The position numbers and the translations under genes were made by a program. From Scytonematopsis contorta HA4267-MV1 (GTDB taxonomy: Bacteria; Cyanobacteriota; Cyanobacteriia; Cyanobacteriales; Nostocaceae): a stretch of DNA of 64,000 nucleotides. Position 1 is the stretch's first letter. Every line of letters starts with the position of its first letter. Positions 1 through 10,595 of this stretch are shown here, piece after piece. Location of the stretch: positions 62,001 through 126,000 of the forward strand of contig JAHHIC010000074.1 of the NCBI GenBank assembly GCA_019359035.1. Reading direction: 5' to 3'. The notes under the pieces are model-generated. The model was not told the origin of the DNA. It ran no database searches and saw only the letters and a list, made by a program, of their open reading frames with translations.

Positions 1-1
1 C

Positions 2-148
2 CCTCTAGAGTCTACTGAAAATCCCACCCAAGAAATTATTGTTGCTCCTTCTCCAGAGCAAGTTTTAAGTTGGCAAGAACTAATGAAACGAACTATCAAA
101 GACGTTCGCGTCATACCACAGACCCACAAGATGTTGAATCAGCTTTAA
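2..148 (+). CDS. 3' end of an unidentified gene (partial)
   Basis: An open frame enters from the left edge and ends at TAA 146-148, giving the last 48 residues of a protein. The fragment is rich in Glu, Pro and Lys and holds the segment SWQELMKRTIKDVR near its end. No family is recognisable from so little sequence. It is read as coding because the frame is open from the edge and a repeat-rich spacer starts immediately after the stop. Its start and function lie outside the window. Confidence 0.5.
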   Translation, partial: PLESTENPTQEIIVAPSPEQVLSWQELMKRTIKDVRVIPQTHKMLNQL

Positions 149-323
149 GGGGGGAGTGAGGAGTGGGGAGTGAGGAGTGGGGAGTTTTGGGATGGGGGAA
201 TGAGGGAGCAATTACCAATTACCAATTACCAATTACCAATTACCAATTACCAATTACCAATTCCCAATTCCCAATTCCCAATTACCAATTACCAATTCCC
301 AATTCCCAATTCCCAATTCCCAT
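149..323. repeat. STRR-type short tandem repeat region
   Basis: The stretch opens with G-rich repeats of the GGGGAGTGAGGAGT type (about 150-185). It continues with about sixteen copies of a 7-bp unit alternating between CAATTAC and CAATTCC (about 211-320). Such heptamer arrays are a known hallmark of heterocystous cyanobacteria (STRR sequences). They run right up to the stop codon of the DUF3318 gene on the minus strand. No gene is seen here. Confidence 0.9.
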
Positions 324-968
324 CTATTCGTCGTAGTCTTCGTTGCCTTTTGACTTAGCTCTGGCTTTATTAGCGCTCTTTTTGAGTGCCGATAACCGCG
401 CTTCGTACTTGGAACGTTGACGTTTATTAGGAGACAATTCAATTAAGGTTTTTAAAGCACTACCCAAACTCTTATAAGCATTGGGGAGAGTGTAACCAAA
501 ACGCTGTGCTAAGGCAATTGCTTTTTCGTCGGCTTCGACTAATTCAATTACTTGCTTTTGTCCATTATTTTTTTGATAAAGACGCCAGCCAGAAACGCCA
601 CATAAGGCCATCGCTAAAATTAAAAGTAATCCGTCCTGTACCCACAGTTCACCCACAGCACCACCTAAACCAATTGCTAGGGCTGCCATTTCCCAACCGT
701 CTTTAGGTATTGTGTCATTTTGAATACGGGCAACTTCATGCCAAAACAGCAAATTACGCTGGTCCATAGCAAGGTTATCCCATTTAACCAAGTCAATTTG
801 AATTTCAACTTGGTCTTTACCGATTTCTTCAGAGCGAATAATGGGTGGGTTCACTTCTGTTGAACCTTCAACAGTAACCCAACTTTGTAATTCTGGCGGT
901 AGTAAGCCTTTTAACCGTCTCAGTTCGCTCATTTCCGCTTTGGCAGAGGAAGTAGCATAAGAAGTCAT
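324..968 (-). CDS. DUF3318 domain protein
   Basis: This 214-residue protein resembles the cyanobacterial DUF3318 family, whose function is unknown. It starts [21 protein letters not shown] hydrophobic segment at about residues 95-132 (around [17 protein letters not shown]) looks like one or two membrane passes. The C-terminus is strongly basic and Lys/Arg rich before a short acidic end. The stop codon abuts the upstream repeat array. It lies downstream of the YbjN-like gene on the same strand, 79 bp away, so the two could be co-transcribed. The family assignment rests on remembered sequence similarity only. Confidence 0.75.
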   Translation of the reverse strand: MTSYATSSAKAEMSELRRLKGLLPPELQSWVTVEGSTEVNPPIIRSEEIGKDQVEIQIDLVKWDNLAMDQRNLLFWHEVARIQNDTIPKDGWEMAALAIGLGGAVGELWVQDGLLLILAMALCGVSGWRLYQKNNGQKQVIELVEADEKAIALAQRFGYTLPNAYKSLGSALKTLIELSPNKRQRSKYEARLSALKKSANKARAKSKGNEDYDE

Positions 969-1047
969 AAAAATCCAGCCCTAGAAAAATTCAGTATATA
1001 GTGAGGGTATCACTTCGGAGTATAGCTATTTCCGTGGTTGCTCGGCT

Positions 1048-1605
1048 TCATCCGGTGGGAAATCTTCCGCGCCTTTTTCGCGCTTCCATAGCTTTTTCCA
1101 AAACATCCAGTAATCCGGGTGCTTGTTCCTGGATACTAAGTAATAATCTCTCCCCTAATTCTAAATTACCTGGGTCTCTACCGGTTTTCATTACCGCTTG
1201 AAGACGAGGTAAAGCGACATTATCCACAAGCTCAATTAAACCGCTTAAACAACGAACGAATTGTTTTTCCGTAAGATTTGAGTCTTCTAGGGGGAATTCT
1301 ATTATCGCTCGAATTTCGCCGTCAGATGGGTCATATTCCCACTGCAGCATTTTAGTTTCCCAGGAAATCGCTAGCATTGTTTGAAGGATAGCAGTTTTGT
1401 GACGGTGTTTTTGAATACCCGTTATAACTTGTGGTGCAAACAGCCGAAAAAAACGTCCGTCTTCATCCAATTGAACAACGATTAAAAAATCATCGATGTT
1501 TTGAGCTTCAACACCAGTAATAATCCGGTTTTCTTCATCATCAACACTGTAATCCCAACCAAGGCTATCGAGATACTTGGCAATTTGTTGTACAGTAGCT
1601 GCCAT
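1048..1605 (-). CDS. YbjN-like protein (type III chaperone-like fold)
   Basis: This 185-residue protein has no signal peptide and no membrane segment. The N-terminal part (IAKYLDSLGWDY, then a DDEENRI strand and the FLIVVQLDEDGRFFRLFAP strand pattern) matches the YbjN/type III secretion chaperone-like fold that is widespread in cyanobacteria. The C-terminal half is helical and ends in a basic KRRGRF segment. Function is unknown; relatives are usually soluble. It is divergent from natF, with only 42 bp between the two start codons, so their promoters must overlap each other or the coding ends. Confidence 0.6.
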   Translation of the reverse strand: MAATVQQIAKYLDSLGWDYSVDDEENRIITGVEAQNIDDFLIVVQLDEDGRFFRLFAPQVITGIQKHRHKTAILQTMLAISWETKMLQWEYDPSDGEIRAIIEFPLEDSNLTEKQFVRCLSGLIELVDNVALPRLQAVMKTGRDPGNLELGERLLLSIQEQAPGLLDVLEKAMEARKRRGRFPTG

Positions 1606-1647
1606 AAATCCTTTACCTTTACCTTAGTTTCAGTATTAGTGACGATT

Positions 1648-2757
1648 ATGCGTAAATCAACTTTAATTTTAGCCTTATTACCATTAATTTTTACCCTTGG
1701 TGGCTGTAGTGTGGACTCAGGGGAAACAAATACAACTAACCCTCAAGGTAATACCAATCAAGGTAACAAGCCTCAAAGTAACAATAGCCCAACTGGACAA
1801 GCTACTAGTAGTCGATTAAACACAATAAAAAGTCGTGGTCAGATAATTTGTGGTGTTAGTGGAGAATTACCAGGCTTTAGTTTTGTTGGTAGTGATGGAA
1901 AATACAGCGGTTTAGATGTGGATGTGTGTCGCGCTATCGCATCAGCTTTATTTGACAACCCTGACGCAGTAGAATACCGAAATCTTAATGCCAAAGAAAG
2001 ATTTACAGCGGTACAAACGGGGGAAGTAGACATTCTTAGTCGTAACACCACTTGGACAATTAGTCGTGATACATCCGTAGGATTAGCATTTGCACCAGTA
2101 GTTTTTTACGACGGGCAAGGAATTATGGTGCGTAAAAGTAGTAACATCAAAACGTTAAAAGACTTACAAAACAAAGCAGTTTGTACCCAAACGGGAACCA
2201 CTAATGAACAAAACTTAGCAGACCAAATGCGTTCGAGGGGTATTACATATAAATCCGTTGTATTTGAAGATATTAATACAGCTTACGCCACTTACACACA
2301 AGGACGTTGCGACGCAGTGACCTCAGACAATTCCCAATTAGTATCTCGACGTACAACTTTACCAAAACCTGACGAACACGTAATCCTCAAAGAACTTTTA
2401 TCAAGAGAACCTTTAGCACCAGCAGTTGCAGACGGAGATTCAAAATGGGCTGATACAGTTAAATGGATAGTTTATGCCTTAATTAAAGCCGAAGAGCTAG
2501 GAATTAACTCTCAAAATTTAGGACAATTTGCTAATACAAATGACCCAGATATAAAACGTTTTTTGGGAACAGAAGGAAACCTAGGTGAAGGAATGGGATT
2601 ACCAAAAGATTTTGCAGCAAAAATTATTAAGCATGTGGGAAACTACGGGGAAATTTACGACCGTAATTTAGGAGCAAAAACAAAATTAAATATTCCTCGT
2701 GGCATAAATCAACTTTCAACGAAAGGAGGATTAATGTATTCTCCACCTTTTAGGTAG
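1648..2757 (+). CDS. natF: Amino-acid ABC transporter, substrate-binding lipoprotein (NatF-like)
   Basis: Periplasmic binding component of a polar amino-acid importer. The chosen ATG gives 369 residues with a lipoprotein signal (hydrophobic residues 5-17, then LGGC with Cys20). A TTG start further upstream would bury this signal inside a long extension, so it was rejected. A low-complexity Asn/Thr/Gln/Pro linker (about 25-55) precedes a bacterial SBP_3 domain beginning RLNTIKSRGQIICGV. The domain has typical features such as SGLDVDVCRAIA and TGTTNEQNLADQMR. Order and sequence match the Anabaena N-II system for acidic and neutral amino acids (NatF, NatG, NatH with BgtA). The permease genes follow after a 286-bp repeat array. 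Confidence 0.85.
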   Translation: MRKSTLILALLPLIFTLGGCSVDSGETNTTNPQGNTNQGNKPQSNNSPTGQATSSRLNTIKSRGQIICGVSGELPGFSFVGSDGKYSGLDVDVCRAIASALFDNPDAVEYRNLNAKERFTAVQTGEVDILSRNTTWTISRDTSVGLAFAPVVFYDGQGIMVRKSSNIKTLKDLQNKAVCTQTGTTNEQNLADQMRSRGITYKSVVFEDINTAYATYTQGRCDAVTSDNSQLVSRRTTLPKPDEHVILKELLSREPLAPAVADGDSKWADTVKWIVYALIKAEELGINSQNLGQFANTNDPDIKRFLGTEGNLGEGMGLPKDFAAKIIKHVGNYGEIYDRNLGAKTKLNIPRGINQLSTKGGLMYSPPFR

Positions 2758-2779
2758 GGAGTGGGGAGTGGGGTAGTCC

Positions 2780-3019
2780 GAGCATCTTGCTCGCTAATTT
2801 CAAAAAATGAGCATCTTGCTCGCTAATTTCAAAAAATGAGCATCTTGCTCGCTAATTTCAAAAAATGAGCATCTTGCTCGCTAATTTCAATTTCCAGTAG
2901 TGCGAGCATCTTGCTCGCTAATTTCAAAAAATGAGCATCTTGCTCGCTAATTTCAAAAAATGAGCATCTTGCTCGCTAATTTCAAAAAATGAGCATCTTG
3001 CCCACTAATTTCAAAAAAT
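2780..3019 (+). repeat. Eight tandem 29-bp hairpin units between natF and natG
   Basis: Units begin at 2780, 2809, 2838, 2867, 2904, 2933, 2962 and 2991. Each reads GAGCATCTTGCTCGCTAATT followed by TCAAAAAAT. GAGCA and TGCTC pair around a TCT loop, and in the first and fifth units the stem grows to GCGAGCA/TGCTCGC. Spacing is 29 bp except for a 37-bp step after the fourth unit, which carries an extra TTTCCAGTAGTGC. The last unit has CTTGCCCAC in place of CTTGCTCGC. There is no spacer diversity, so it is not a CRISPR array. Confidence 0.95.
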
Positions 3020-3043
3020 TGCCAGTCAACCGTCAACAAAAAA

Positions 3044-3964
3044 ATGAACAAACCACCTTTATGGCGAGATAAACGTTTTTGGGATATTGCTTCTCAAGTT
3101 ATTGCGGTAATTATAGCTGTTGTTGTGGTGATGATTTTGTGGACGAATCTTAACCGTAATTTACGACAGTTAGGTATTCAGTTCGGTTTTGATTTTCTTA
3201 GACAGCAAGCTTCTTTTGATATTGGCGAAACTCTTATTCCTTATAAAGCATCCGACTCCTATATTCAGGCTTTATGGGTCGGGTTAATTAATAGCTTACG
3301 GGTTGCTGTTGTAGGAATTATCTTGACGACTATTTTAGGGATTACAGCAGGTATAGCTCGCTTATCTGATAATTGGTTAGTGCGGAATATTTCTATGGTT
3401 TATGTAGAAGTCTTTAGAAATACTCCTCTACTTTTACAATTACTATTTTGGTATTTTGCTGTTTTCTTAAGTTTCCCTAAAGTAGAAAATCAAATATCTC
3501 TGGGAGGATTAATTTCACTTAGTCAAAATGGTATTGCTTTTTTAGGATTAATATTTTCCCCTGAATTGTCTACCTTGCTGATGGGTTTAACTTTTTATAC
3601 AGGTGCTTTTATTGCCGAAATTGTTAGGGGTGGGATTACATCTGTATCAAAGGGACAATGGGAAGCTGCTCGCTCTTTGGGGTTGGAACCTTCTTTGGTC
3701 ATGCGATTAGTGATTTTTCCTCAAGCTTTACGAGTTATAATTCCACCGTTAACAAGTCAGTATTTAAACTTGAGTAAAAATTCTAGTTTAGCAATTGCTG
3801 TTGGATACCCCGATATTTATTTTGTTGCCTCAACTACTTTTAATCAAACGGGTCGCGCTGTAGAGGTTATGATATTAATAATGCTTACGTATCTAACCCT
3901 AAGCTTAACTATTTCTTTGGCAATGAATTTTTTGAATAAAACTTTTCAGATAAAAGAAAGATAA
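3044..3964 (+). CDS. natG: Amino-acid ABC transporter permease (NatG-like)
   Basis: Inner-membrane permease of the HisM/GlnP type, 306 residues. A first membrane segment lies at residues 14-32. The substrate-gate motif YVEVFRNTPLLLQLLFW and the EAA loop GQWEAARSLGL, which contacts the ATPase, are both visible. Relatives of the GltJ/BztB type carry the same long N-terminal periplasmic loop (residues 33-75). It follows NatF after the hairpin array and precedes NatH by 46 bp, so it should form the heteromeric permease with NatH. There is no strong Shine-Dalgarno sequence; the ATG follows an A-rich run. Confidence 0.85.
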   Translation: MNKPPLWRDKRFWDIASQVIAVIIAVVVVMILWTNLNRNLRQLGIQFGFDFLRQQASFDIGETLIPYKASDSYIQALWVGLINSLRVAVVGIILTTILGITAGIARLSDNWLVRNISMVYVEVFRNTPLLLQLLFWYFAVFLSFPKVENQISLGGLISLSQNGIAFLGLIFSPELSTLLMGLTFYTGAFIAEIVRGGITSVSKGQWEAARSLGLEPSLVMRLVIFPQALRVIIPPLTSQYLNLSKNSSLAIAVGYPDIYFVASTTFNQTGRAVEVMILIMLTYLTLSLTISLAMNFLNKTFQIKER

Positions 3965-4010
3965 CTACAGGGAAAGATAACTCCTAAGTAAGGTGGAAAG
4001 AGTAGAACTA

Positions 4011-5216
4011 ATGATAAGCAATCCAGAATCTAGAATCCCAAATCATAAATTATTTTGGTTACGTAAAAACTTATTTAACAGTTGGTTCAATAGCATATTA
4101 ACTGTCATCTGTTTAATTTTTCTGCTTTGGGTTACTTGGGGTGTTGGTAATTGGGTAATTAATCAAGCGCAATGGGCAGTTATTAAGGTCAATTGGCGAT
4201 TATTTTTTGTAGGAAGATATCCCCAAAGTTTATATTGGCGAGTTTGGATAGCGTTGGCTGTTACATCTGTATTGGGTGGCTTGACTTTTGGGGTGTTTTC
4301 TCAAACAAGTAGTTTTAAAAGAGTTTATTTAGGAATTTGTGCTTTTATATTAGGTCTGTTCTTAACAATTGCACCACTAGACACAAATTCACGTTTATGC
4401 TTATTAATCATTGCGGGTTTAGCTTTTGCGAGTTCGTGGATTGGAGGAAAATTATCTAAATTTATTATCCCTTGGATTTCTATTGCATGGTTATTATCTT
4501 TTTTGGTTTCTTTATGGTTAATTAATGGCGGATTTGTTAATTTTTGGCTTGTTGTTGCTCGTTTGCGGATTGGGTTTACGGCTGTTCCGACTAATTTGTG
4601 GAATGGTTTGTTACTGACGCTACTGATGGCTTTTGTAAGTATTGTACTTTCTTTTCCAATAGGTATTTTACTAGCATTAGGACGGACTAGTAATTTACCC
4701 GTCGTACGCTGGTTTTGTATTTTGTATATTGAAATTATCAGAGGATTACCATTAATTGGAATTTTATTCCTAGCGCAAGTTATGCTCCCGTTATTTCTAC
4801 CAACAGATTTACGTTTAGATAGGGTCTTACGGGCTATAGCAGGATTAGTAATATTTAGTGCTGCTTATATGGCAGAAAATGTGCGCGGTGGGCTACAAGC
4901 AATACCACGAGGACAAATTGAAGCTGCAAAAGCATTAGGTTTAAAAAGTTATTTAGTTGTTTTATTAATAATTTTACCCCAAGCTTTACGTGCGGTAATT
5001 CCTGCTATAGTTGGTCAATTTATTGGTTTATTTAAAGACACATCTTTATTATCTTTAGTTGGATTAGTAGAATTAACAGGAATAGCCCGTTCTATCGTCG
5101 CACAACCACAATTTTTAGGTCGTTATGCAGAAGTATATTTATTTATCGGACTAATTTATTGGGTATTTTGCTATTCTATGTCGCTAGCATCCAAAAAATT
5201 AGAAAAACAATTTTGA
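4011..5216 (+). CDS. natH: Amino-acid ABC transporter permease (NatH-like)
   Basis: Second permease, 401 residues from ATG 4011, which is preceded by GGAAAGAG at good spacing. A GTG at 3993 would add six residues without its own ribosome site. The N-terminal half holds about five extra hydrophobic segments, as in GltK/BztC-type permeases. The C-terminal half holds the conserved permease core with [13 protein letters not shown] and the EAA loop [10 protein letters not shown]. It probably pairs with NatG in a heterodimeric channel for polar amino acids. The ATPase gene follows 49 bp later, so the four genes look like one operon. Confidence 0.85.
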   Translation: MISNPESRIPNHKLFWLRKNLFNSWFNSILTVICLIFLLWVTWGVGNWVINQAQWAVIKVNWRLFFVGRYPQSLYWRVWIALAVTSVLGGLTFGVFSQTSSFKRVYLGICAFILGLFLTIAPLDTNSRLCLLIIAGLAFASSWIGGKLSKFIIPWISIAWLLSFLVSLWLINGGFVNFWLVVARLRIGFTAVPTNLWNGLLLTLLMAFVSIVLSFPIGILLALGRTSNLPVVRWFCILYIEIIRGLPLIGILFLAQVMLPLFLPTDLRLDRVLRAIAGLVIFSAAYMAENVRGGLQAIPRGQIEAAKALGLKSYLVVLLIILPQALRAVIPAIVGQFIGLFKDTSLLSLVGLVELTGIARSIVAQPQFLGRYAEVYLFIGLIYWVFCYSMSLASKKLEKQF

Positions 5217-5265
5217 TTTCCTAGTGATTTTTCCTAATAAATATTATTATAAAGGTTCAGTTATT

Positions 5266-6018
5266 ATGTCAAATATTATGCTAGACAAAAAAGAAATTAT
5301 TATCGCTGAAGATGTCCATAAATGGTATGGAAAATTTCATGTCCTCAAAGGTGTAAGTTTAACAGTAAATCGTGGAGAAGTAGTAGTTTTAATGGGTCCA
5401 TCAGGTTCAGGTAAATCTACATTTATTAGAACTTTTAACGCTTTAGAAGAATATCAACAAGGCAAAATAGAAATTGATGGAATTACTTTAAGTAACGATT
5501 TAAAAAATATTGACACAATTCGACGAGAAGTAGGAATGGTTTTTCAGCAGTTTAATTTATTTCCCCATCTGTCGGTCTTAGAAAACGTAACCTTAGCACC
5601 AATTTGGGTCAGAAAAGCGCGAAAGATACAAGCAGAAGAACAAGCAATGCATTTATTAGAAAGAGTGGGGATTTTAGAGCAAGCACAAAAATATCCCGGT
5701 CAACTCTCTGGAGGACAACAACAGCGAGTCGCAATTGCTCGTGCTTTAGCGATGCAACCGAAAATTATGTTATTTGATGAACCCACCTCAGCTTTAGACC
5801 CAGAAATGGTGAGAGAAGTTTTGGATGTTATGCGAAATCTTGCACGGGATGGTATGACGATGGTAGTTGTTACCCATGAAGTCGGTTTTGCTCGTGAAGT
5901 CGCAGACCGAGTAGTTCTAATGGATAGCGGTAACCTTGTAGAAGCTGGGACACCTGAGGCTTTTTTCAATGACCCAAAGGAAGAACGGACTCGCAAATTT
6001 TTATCGCAAATCCTCTAG
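5266..6018 (+). CDS. bgtA: Polar amino-acid ABC transporter ATPase (BgtA/GlnQ-like)
   Basis: Cytoplasmic ATP-binding subunit, 250 residues from ATG 5266, preceded by AAAGG at about 10 bp. A GTG at 5224 would add an odd 14-residue AT-rich leader and is less likely. Walker A is GPSGSGKST (44-52), the signature is LSGGQQQR, Walker B is [14 protein letters not shown] and the H-loop follows in VVVTHE. Length and motifs fit the GlnQ/HisP family. In Anabaena the NatFGH system uses BgtA, encoded elsewhere; here the ATPase closes the operon, so the symbol is an inference. The stop lies 1 bp from the stop of the convergent protease-like gene. Confidence 0.85.
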   Translation: MSNIMLDKKEIIIAEDVHKWYGKFHVLKGVSLTVNRGEVVVLMGPSGSGKSTFIRTFNALEEYQQGKIEIDGITLSNDLKNIDTIRREVGMVFQQFNLFPHLSVLENVTLAPIWVRKARKIQAEEQAMHLLERVGILEQAQKYPGQLSGGQQQRVAIARALAMQPKIMLFDEPTSALDPEMVREVLDVMRNLARDGMTMVVVTHEVGFAREVADRVVLMDSGNLVEAGTPEAFFNDPKEERTRKFLSQIL

Positions 6019-6019
6019 G

Positions 6020-6658
6020 TTAACTTTCAGGAACAATATCTTCACGATACGTAAAAATAATTCTTTCCTCTGCTTGTCTAAACTCAATATTAAATTTATC
6101 AAATACAACTTCTCGTCCTAGTAATAATTGCTCTCCTCCTGTTTGGGTTTGTAACCAAGCAACAGGAGCAATAAAACTATATCCATCAATAGTCATTTCC
6201 ACATTCCGTAAAACATATTCGACTCTACCACCAATAGTTTCCGCAAAAAAAGGTGACTCAGCATCAGCTAAAGCATAACCTAAATCTTGCCCAACTTTGA
6301 ATGAAACTAAGCTAAGTTCTGCACCAGAGTCAACTAGCATTTTTGCATCAATTTCTAAATCCCTATACTTAAGTTTGACATTATAATCTGGTTGCCATTC
6401 CTGACGTCTAACCGTTCTAAAGCGAATTGGCAAAATCTGTACAGAAGAAGTACGCCAAGGAACTAAGTAAATTACAAATTTTTGCCCTGAAGCTTTAGCT
6501 AATGTCAAAACTTCCCGTAAATTTTCGCTATGAGCAATTATTCCACTAGCATTATAAGCAACATATTGATTGCGATATAAATCCAATAACATTTGGCGGT
6601 TGCGCTTCAGCCATTGGTCCATTTCACGATTTTCATTTTCAGAGGGTGTCGTACTCAT
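6020..6658 (-). CDS. DUF5678-retropepsin-like aspartic protease fusion
   Basis: 212 residues from ATG 6658 (a TTG two codons earlier is ignored). Residues about 28-68 (YVAYNASGIIAHSENLREV, then FVIYLVP) match the small DUF5678 domain. Residues about 92-205 look like a retropepsin-type aspartic protease. The catalytic motif is D110-S-G-A followed by ELSLVS, and the later strand LLLGREVVFDKFNIEF supplies the usual hydrophobic-hydrophobic-Gly element. Such proteases act as dimers, one Asp per chain. In other cyanobacteria I recall the two domains more often as neighbouring small genes, so the fusion is notable. There is no signal peptide, so it is probably cytoplasmic. Substrates are unknown. 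Confidence 0.7.
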   Translation of the reverse strand: MSTTPSENENREMDQWLKRNRQMLLDLYRNQYVAYNASGIIAHSENLREVLTLAKASGQKFVIYLVPWRTSSVQILPIRFRTVRRQEWQPDYNVKLKYRDLEIDAKMLVDSGAELSLVSFKVGQDLGYALADAESPFFAETIGGRVEYVLRNVEMTIDGYSFIAPVAWLQTQTGGEQLLLGREVVFDKFNIEFRQAEERIIFTYREDIVPES

Positions 6659-6740
6659 AACCAATAACCTATAAGCTTTTGAATTTACTACTGAGCTTGA
6701 AACTTAGTAAACCCTATAACTTAATTAAAGCGCAAAACTG

Positions 6741-6768
6741 GTAGAGACTAAACATGTCTAGCCTCTAC
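6741..6768. repeat. GTAGAG...CTCTAC palindromic repeat
   Basis: A 28-bp imperfect palindrome with outer arms GTAGAG and CTCTAC and inner AGAC/GTCT. It lies downstream of chlN and upstream of the protease-like gene on the minus strand. It belongs to a family with members at 10596, 24415, 34388, 34444 and 61887. It may act as a weak terminator or a processing site; nothing here decides between these. Confidence 0.6.
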
Positions 6769-6795
6769 ATCTTCGTGCGCTTCGTCCCTTAGTGG

Positions 6796-8393
<1,598 letters not shown>

Positions 8394-9194
8394 CTAAGCA
8401 CTGGGGAAGAGGCTAGCAATGTCTGAATCATCAAACGGGTTTTTTTGCAGTTCTTCCCCAGAAGTTTTGTCTTTTTCTTCTGACCAAACGTCCATTAACA
8501 CATCGCTGAAAGCGTCTTTTTCTCCATTTATGTCATCCAGGCCATCTAGTCCCAAGTTTGCTTGAGTCATTGTGTCACTAGCGCTATCTTCCAACTTGAT
8601 ATCATCGAAGGAAATATCGCCAAATTCATCCGCTGCAGACTCTTGGGAATAACCATGAAATTCATTACCAGAGGAAAATTCTGGAGATGGAGAATCACCA
8701 CCAGCTCTGTGAGTATCCTGCAACATTGATGGTGCAACTTCAGAGTCGGATTTAACATCCAAACTGTCTTGAGTCAACCGCGTTACCATCATTGTTTCTT
8801 CATCGGAGTCCAACAGTATTTCTTGGTGAACTGTCCCATTGCTGTGACCATTTGTACTAGATGCGGTAATAAAATCATCCACATCTGTACCTTCGGCTCT
8901 AGGCATAGCGCTACGGTTACCGAGTGCGATATCTGGGTCGAAGTGTAAATCTAATACCTCAATCAAGGTATCAGCGTCTGGGTTCAATTTGGAAAAGGGT
9001 AGCATTAACTGCGCTAATTTTGGCTCTAGGGCGTTTGCTACACCTAGGATGAGGTAAGAAGGGGGTCGCTTACCACCATCGGGTGTATAAACGGACTCAA
9101 CCTCCATGTGCATCACAATCCAGTCGCGGTTAGTCTGGAAAAATTGCAACCATTTTTGTTTTAGGGACTCTGTAAAACTTAAAAAGAAGGCCAT
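8394..9194 (-). CDS. DUF5331 domain protein of the chl cluster
   Basis: 266 residues, unknown function, encoded between chlL and chlN on the same strand. The N-terminal 95 residues (FFLSFTESLKQKWLQFFQTN, later RPPSYLILGVANALEPKL) are ordered and match the DUF5331 domain, which in cyanobacteria is typically found at this locus. The remaining 170 residues are low in hydrophobics and strongly acidic, with several DDI/DEE stretches, and end KNPFDDSDIASLFPSA; they are probably disordered. There is no cofactor motif. Its position suggests a role in assembly, stability or regulation of dark-operative protochlorophyllide reductase, but this is inference from context. Confidence 0.8.
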   Translation of the reverse strand: MAFFLSFTESLKQKWLQFFQTNRDWIVMHMEVESVYTPDGGKRPPSYLILGVANALEPKLAQLMLPFSKLNPDADTLIEVLDLHFDPDIALGNRSAMPRAEGTDVDDFITASSTNGHSNGTVHQEILLDSDEETMMVTRLTQDSLDVKSDSEVAPSMLQDTHRAGGDSPSPEFSSGNEFHGYSQESAADEFGDISFDDIKLEDSASDTMTQANLGLDGLDDINGEKDAFSDVLMDVWSEEKDKTSGEELQKNPFDDSDIASLFPSA

Positions 9195-9228
9195 AATCTA
9201 AAACCTCATCCTGAGTAACTTTAATGAT

Positions 9229-10095
9229 TTATACAATCATCAAGTCTAATTCCTCTTCCGGATTAGTAACCTGTGGTTTACCCGGATTTAAGTAAAAATC
9301 TGATAACAAACCGAATAATTCACGGTCTTGAGCCTCGTTAGGGACTACCCCTTCTGGTAAAGCCAGTAATTGGTCAGCGATATTTAGGTAATAGTCACAT
9401 ACGTAATTTAACGATGGGTCATGTTCCGCCATTTCAAACAGAGTTTTACCTTTAACGCGGGAAACACGGATATCTTCGATTAATGGCAGGACTTCCAGAA
9501 CTGGCATAGGTACGTGTTCTACGTACTTATCCATCAAATCCCGTTTGGAAGTACGGTTACCAATTAGACCAGCCAAACGTAGTGGGTGCGTACGTGCTTT
9601 CTCGCGTACTGATGCGGCAATACGATTTGCTGCAAATAAAGCATCAAAGCCGTTGTCAGTAACAATAATGCAGTAGTCAGCATAATTCAAAGGAGCTGCA
9701 AAACCACCGCATACAACGTCACCAAGTACGTCAAACAGAATTACATCATACTCATCAAAGGCATTGAGTTCCTTCAGAAGTTTTACGGTTTCGCCAACTA
9801 CGTAACCTCCGCAACCCGCACCAGCAGGTGGACCACCCGCTTCAACGCAATCGACTCCACCATAGCCTTTGTAGATAACATCTTCAGGCCATACGTCTTC
9901 GTAGTGGTAGTCTTTTTCCTGGAGAGTATCAATAATTGTTGGAATTAGGAACCCCGTTAGAGTGAAGGTGCTGTCATGTTTGGGGTCGCAACCTATTTGC
10001 AGAACTTTTTTACCGCGTTTTGCCAAAGCTGCGGAAATATTACAGCTAGTTGTGGATTTACCGATTCCGCCTTTTCCGTAAACTGCAAGTCTCAC
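9229..10095 (-). CDS. chlL: Light-independent protochlorophyllide reductase iron-sulfur ATPase
   Basis: ChlL is the NifH-like ATP-dependent electron donor of dark-operative protochlorophyllide reductase. The P-loop is GKGGIGKST (7-15). Cys95 (AGAGCGG) and Cys129 (LGDVVCGGF) supply the bridging [4Fe-4S] cluster of the homodimer. I place the start at GTG 10095 because it is preceded by GAGAGAGG at ideal spacing and yields the usual 288-residue protein beginning [10 protein letters not shown]. An ATG at 10197 would add a 34-residue extension without homology. The C-terminal EEELDLMIV is typical of the cyanobacterial protein. It leads the chlL-DUF5331-chlN group. Confidence 0.96.
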   Translation of the reverse strand: MRLAVYGKGGIGKSTTSCNISAALAKRGKKVLQIGCDPKHDSTFTLTGFLIPTIIDTLQEKDYHYEDVWPEDVIYKGYGGVDCVEAGGPPAGAGCGGYVVGETVKLLKELNAFDEYDVILFDVLGDVVCGGFAAPLNYADYCIIVTDNGFDALFAANRIAASVREKARTHPLRLAGLIGNRTSKRDLMDKYVEHVPMPVLEVLPLIEDIRVSRVKGKTLFEMAEHDPSLNYVCDYYLNIADQLLALPEGVVPNEAQDRELFGLLSDFYLNPGKPQVTNPEEELDLMIV

Positions 10096-10383
10096 TGTTG
10101 TCTGCCTCTCTCGTTTATAAAACTTTTGGCTCAAACACTTACCTTCACCAAAGCTGTGATGGGGCGAGTCAGCTCTTTGAATGTCATTATTGTGCAACTT
10201 CTACGGAAAATAAAGGGGCTATCTAAATGAAATTTAATGATATTTGGTGATTTTAATATTTTTTTAATTCTAGTCCGATTTAATTACCTTAAAAAATTGT
10301 TTTTTGCCTTTTTAAATATATAATCGCAATTTTTATTTACTTATTTTATAAAATTAGTGACAAAATACAAATATATAGAATAA
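10096..10383. other. chlL upstream region, AT-rich
   Basis: The leader of chlL. From about 10240 to 10380 it is very AT-rich, with runs of T and A, and holds no recognisable gene. Promoter elements for chlL must lie here or within the repeats further right, but I could not place them with confidence. Confidence 0.4.
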
Positions 10384-10540
10384 CCCCCTCACGCGGAACC
10401 CCTCCCCGCTCTTCGTGAGGGGACTACGATTTATGACATGTCATGCCTGTCGAAATTCAAAAATAAAAAAATAACTATTTTTACGTTCTTTTTTCGTAGC
10501 CCCCTCCCCGCGTGCGGGGAGGGGGTTGGGGGTGGGGTTT
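10384..10540. repeat. Composite hairpin dimer element, copy 1
   Basis: Two G/C-rich hairpins face each other across an AT-rich spacer. The right one is intact: CCCCCTCCCCG (10500-10510), loop CGTG, then CGGGGAGGGGG, and GTTGGGGGTGGGGTTT after it. The left one is degenerate but still pairs CCCCTCACG with CGTGAGGGG (about 10385-10422). The spacer (ATGACATG, then CAAAAATAAAAAAATA, then TTTTTTCGTAG) resembles that of the copy at 36835-36984. A half copy lies at 28449-28493. It is probably a MITE or REP-like element. Confidence 0.8.
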
Positions 10541-10595
10541 CTTTTGCGGGGACGACTATATTTTTGGGAATATTTGTTTATGTAGGTAAAACATT

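Noticed and set aside
1501-1647. Longer start for the NatF-like protein
   Set aside because: It would overlap the divergent YbjN-like gene and place 49 residues in front of a clear lipoprotein signal.
2780-3019. Possible CRISPR array between natF and natG
   Set aside because: The units are contiguous and identical over their whole 29 bp, with no variable spacers and no cas genes in the window.
10096-10197. N-terminal extension of ChlL from ATG 10197
   Set aside because: The extra 34 residues do not resemble ChlL, while GTG 10095 has a strong ribosome site and gives the usual length.
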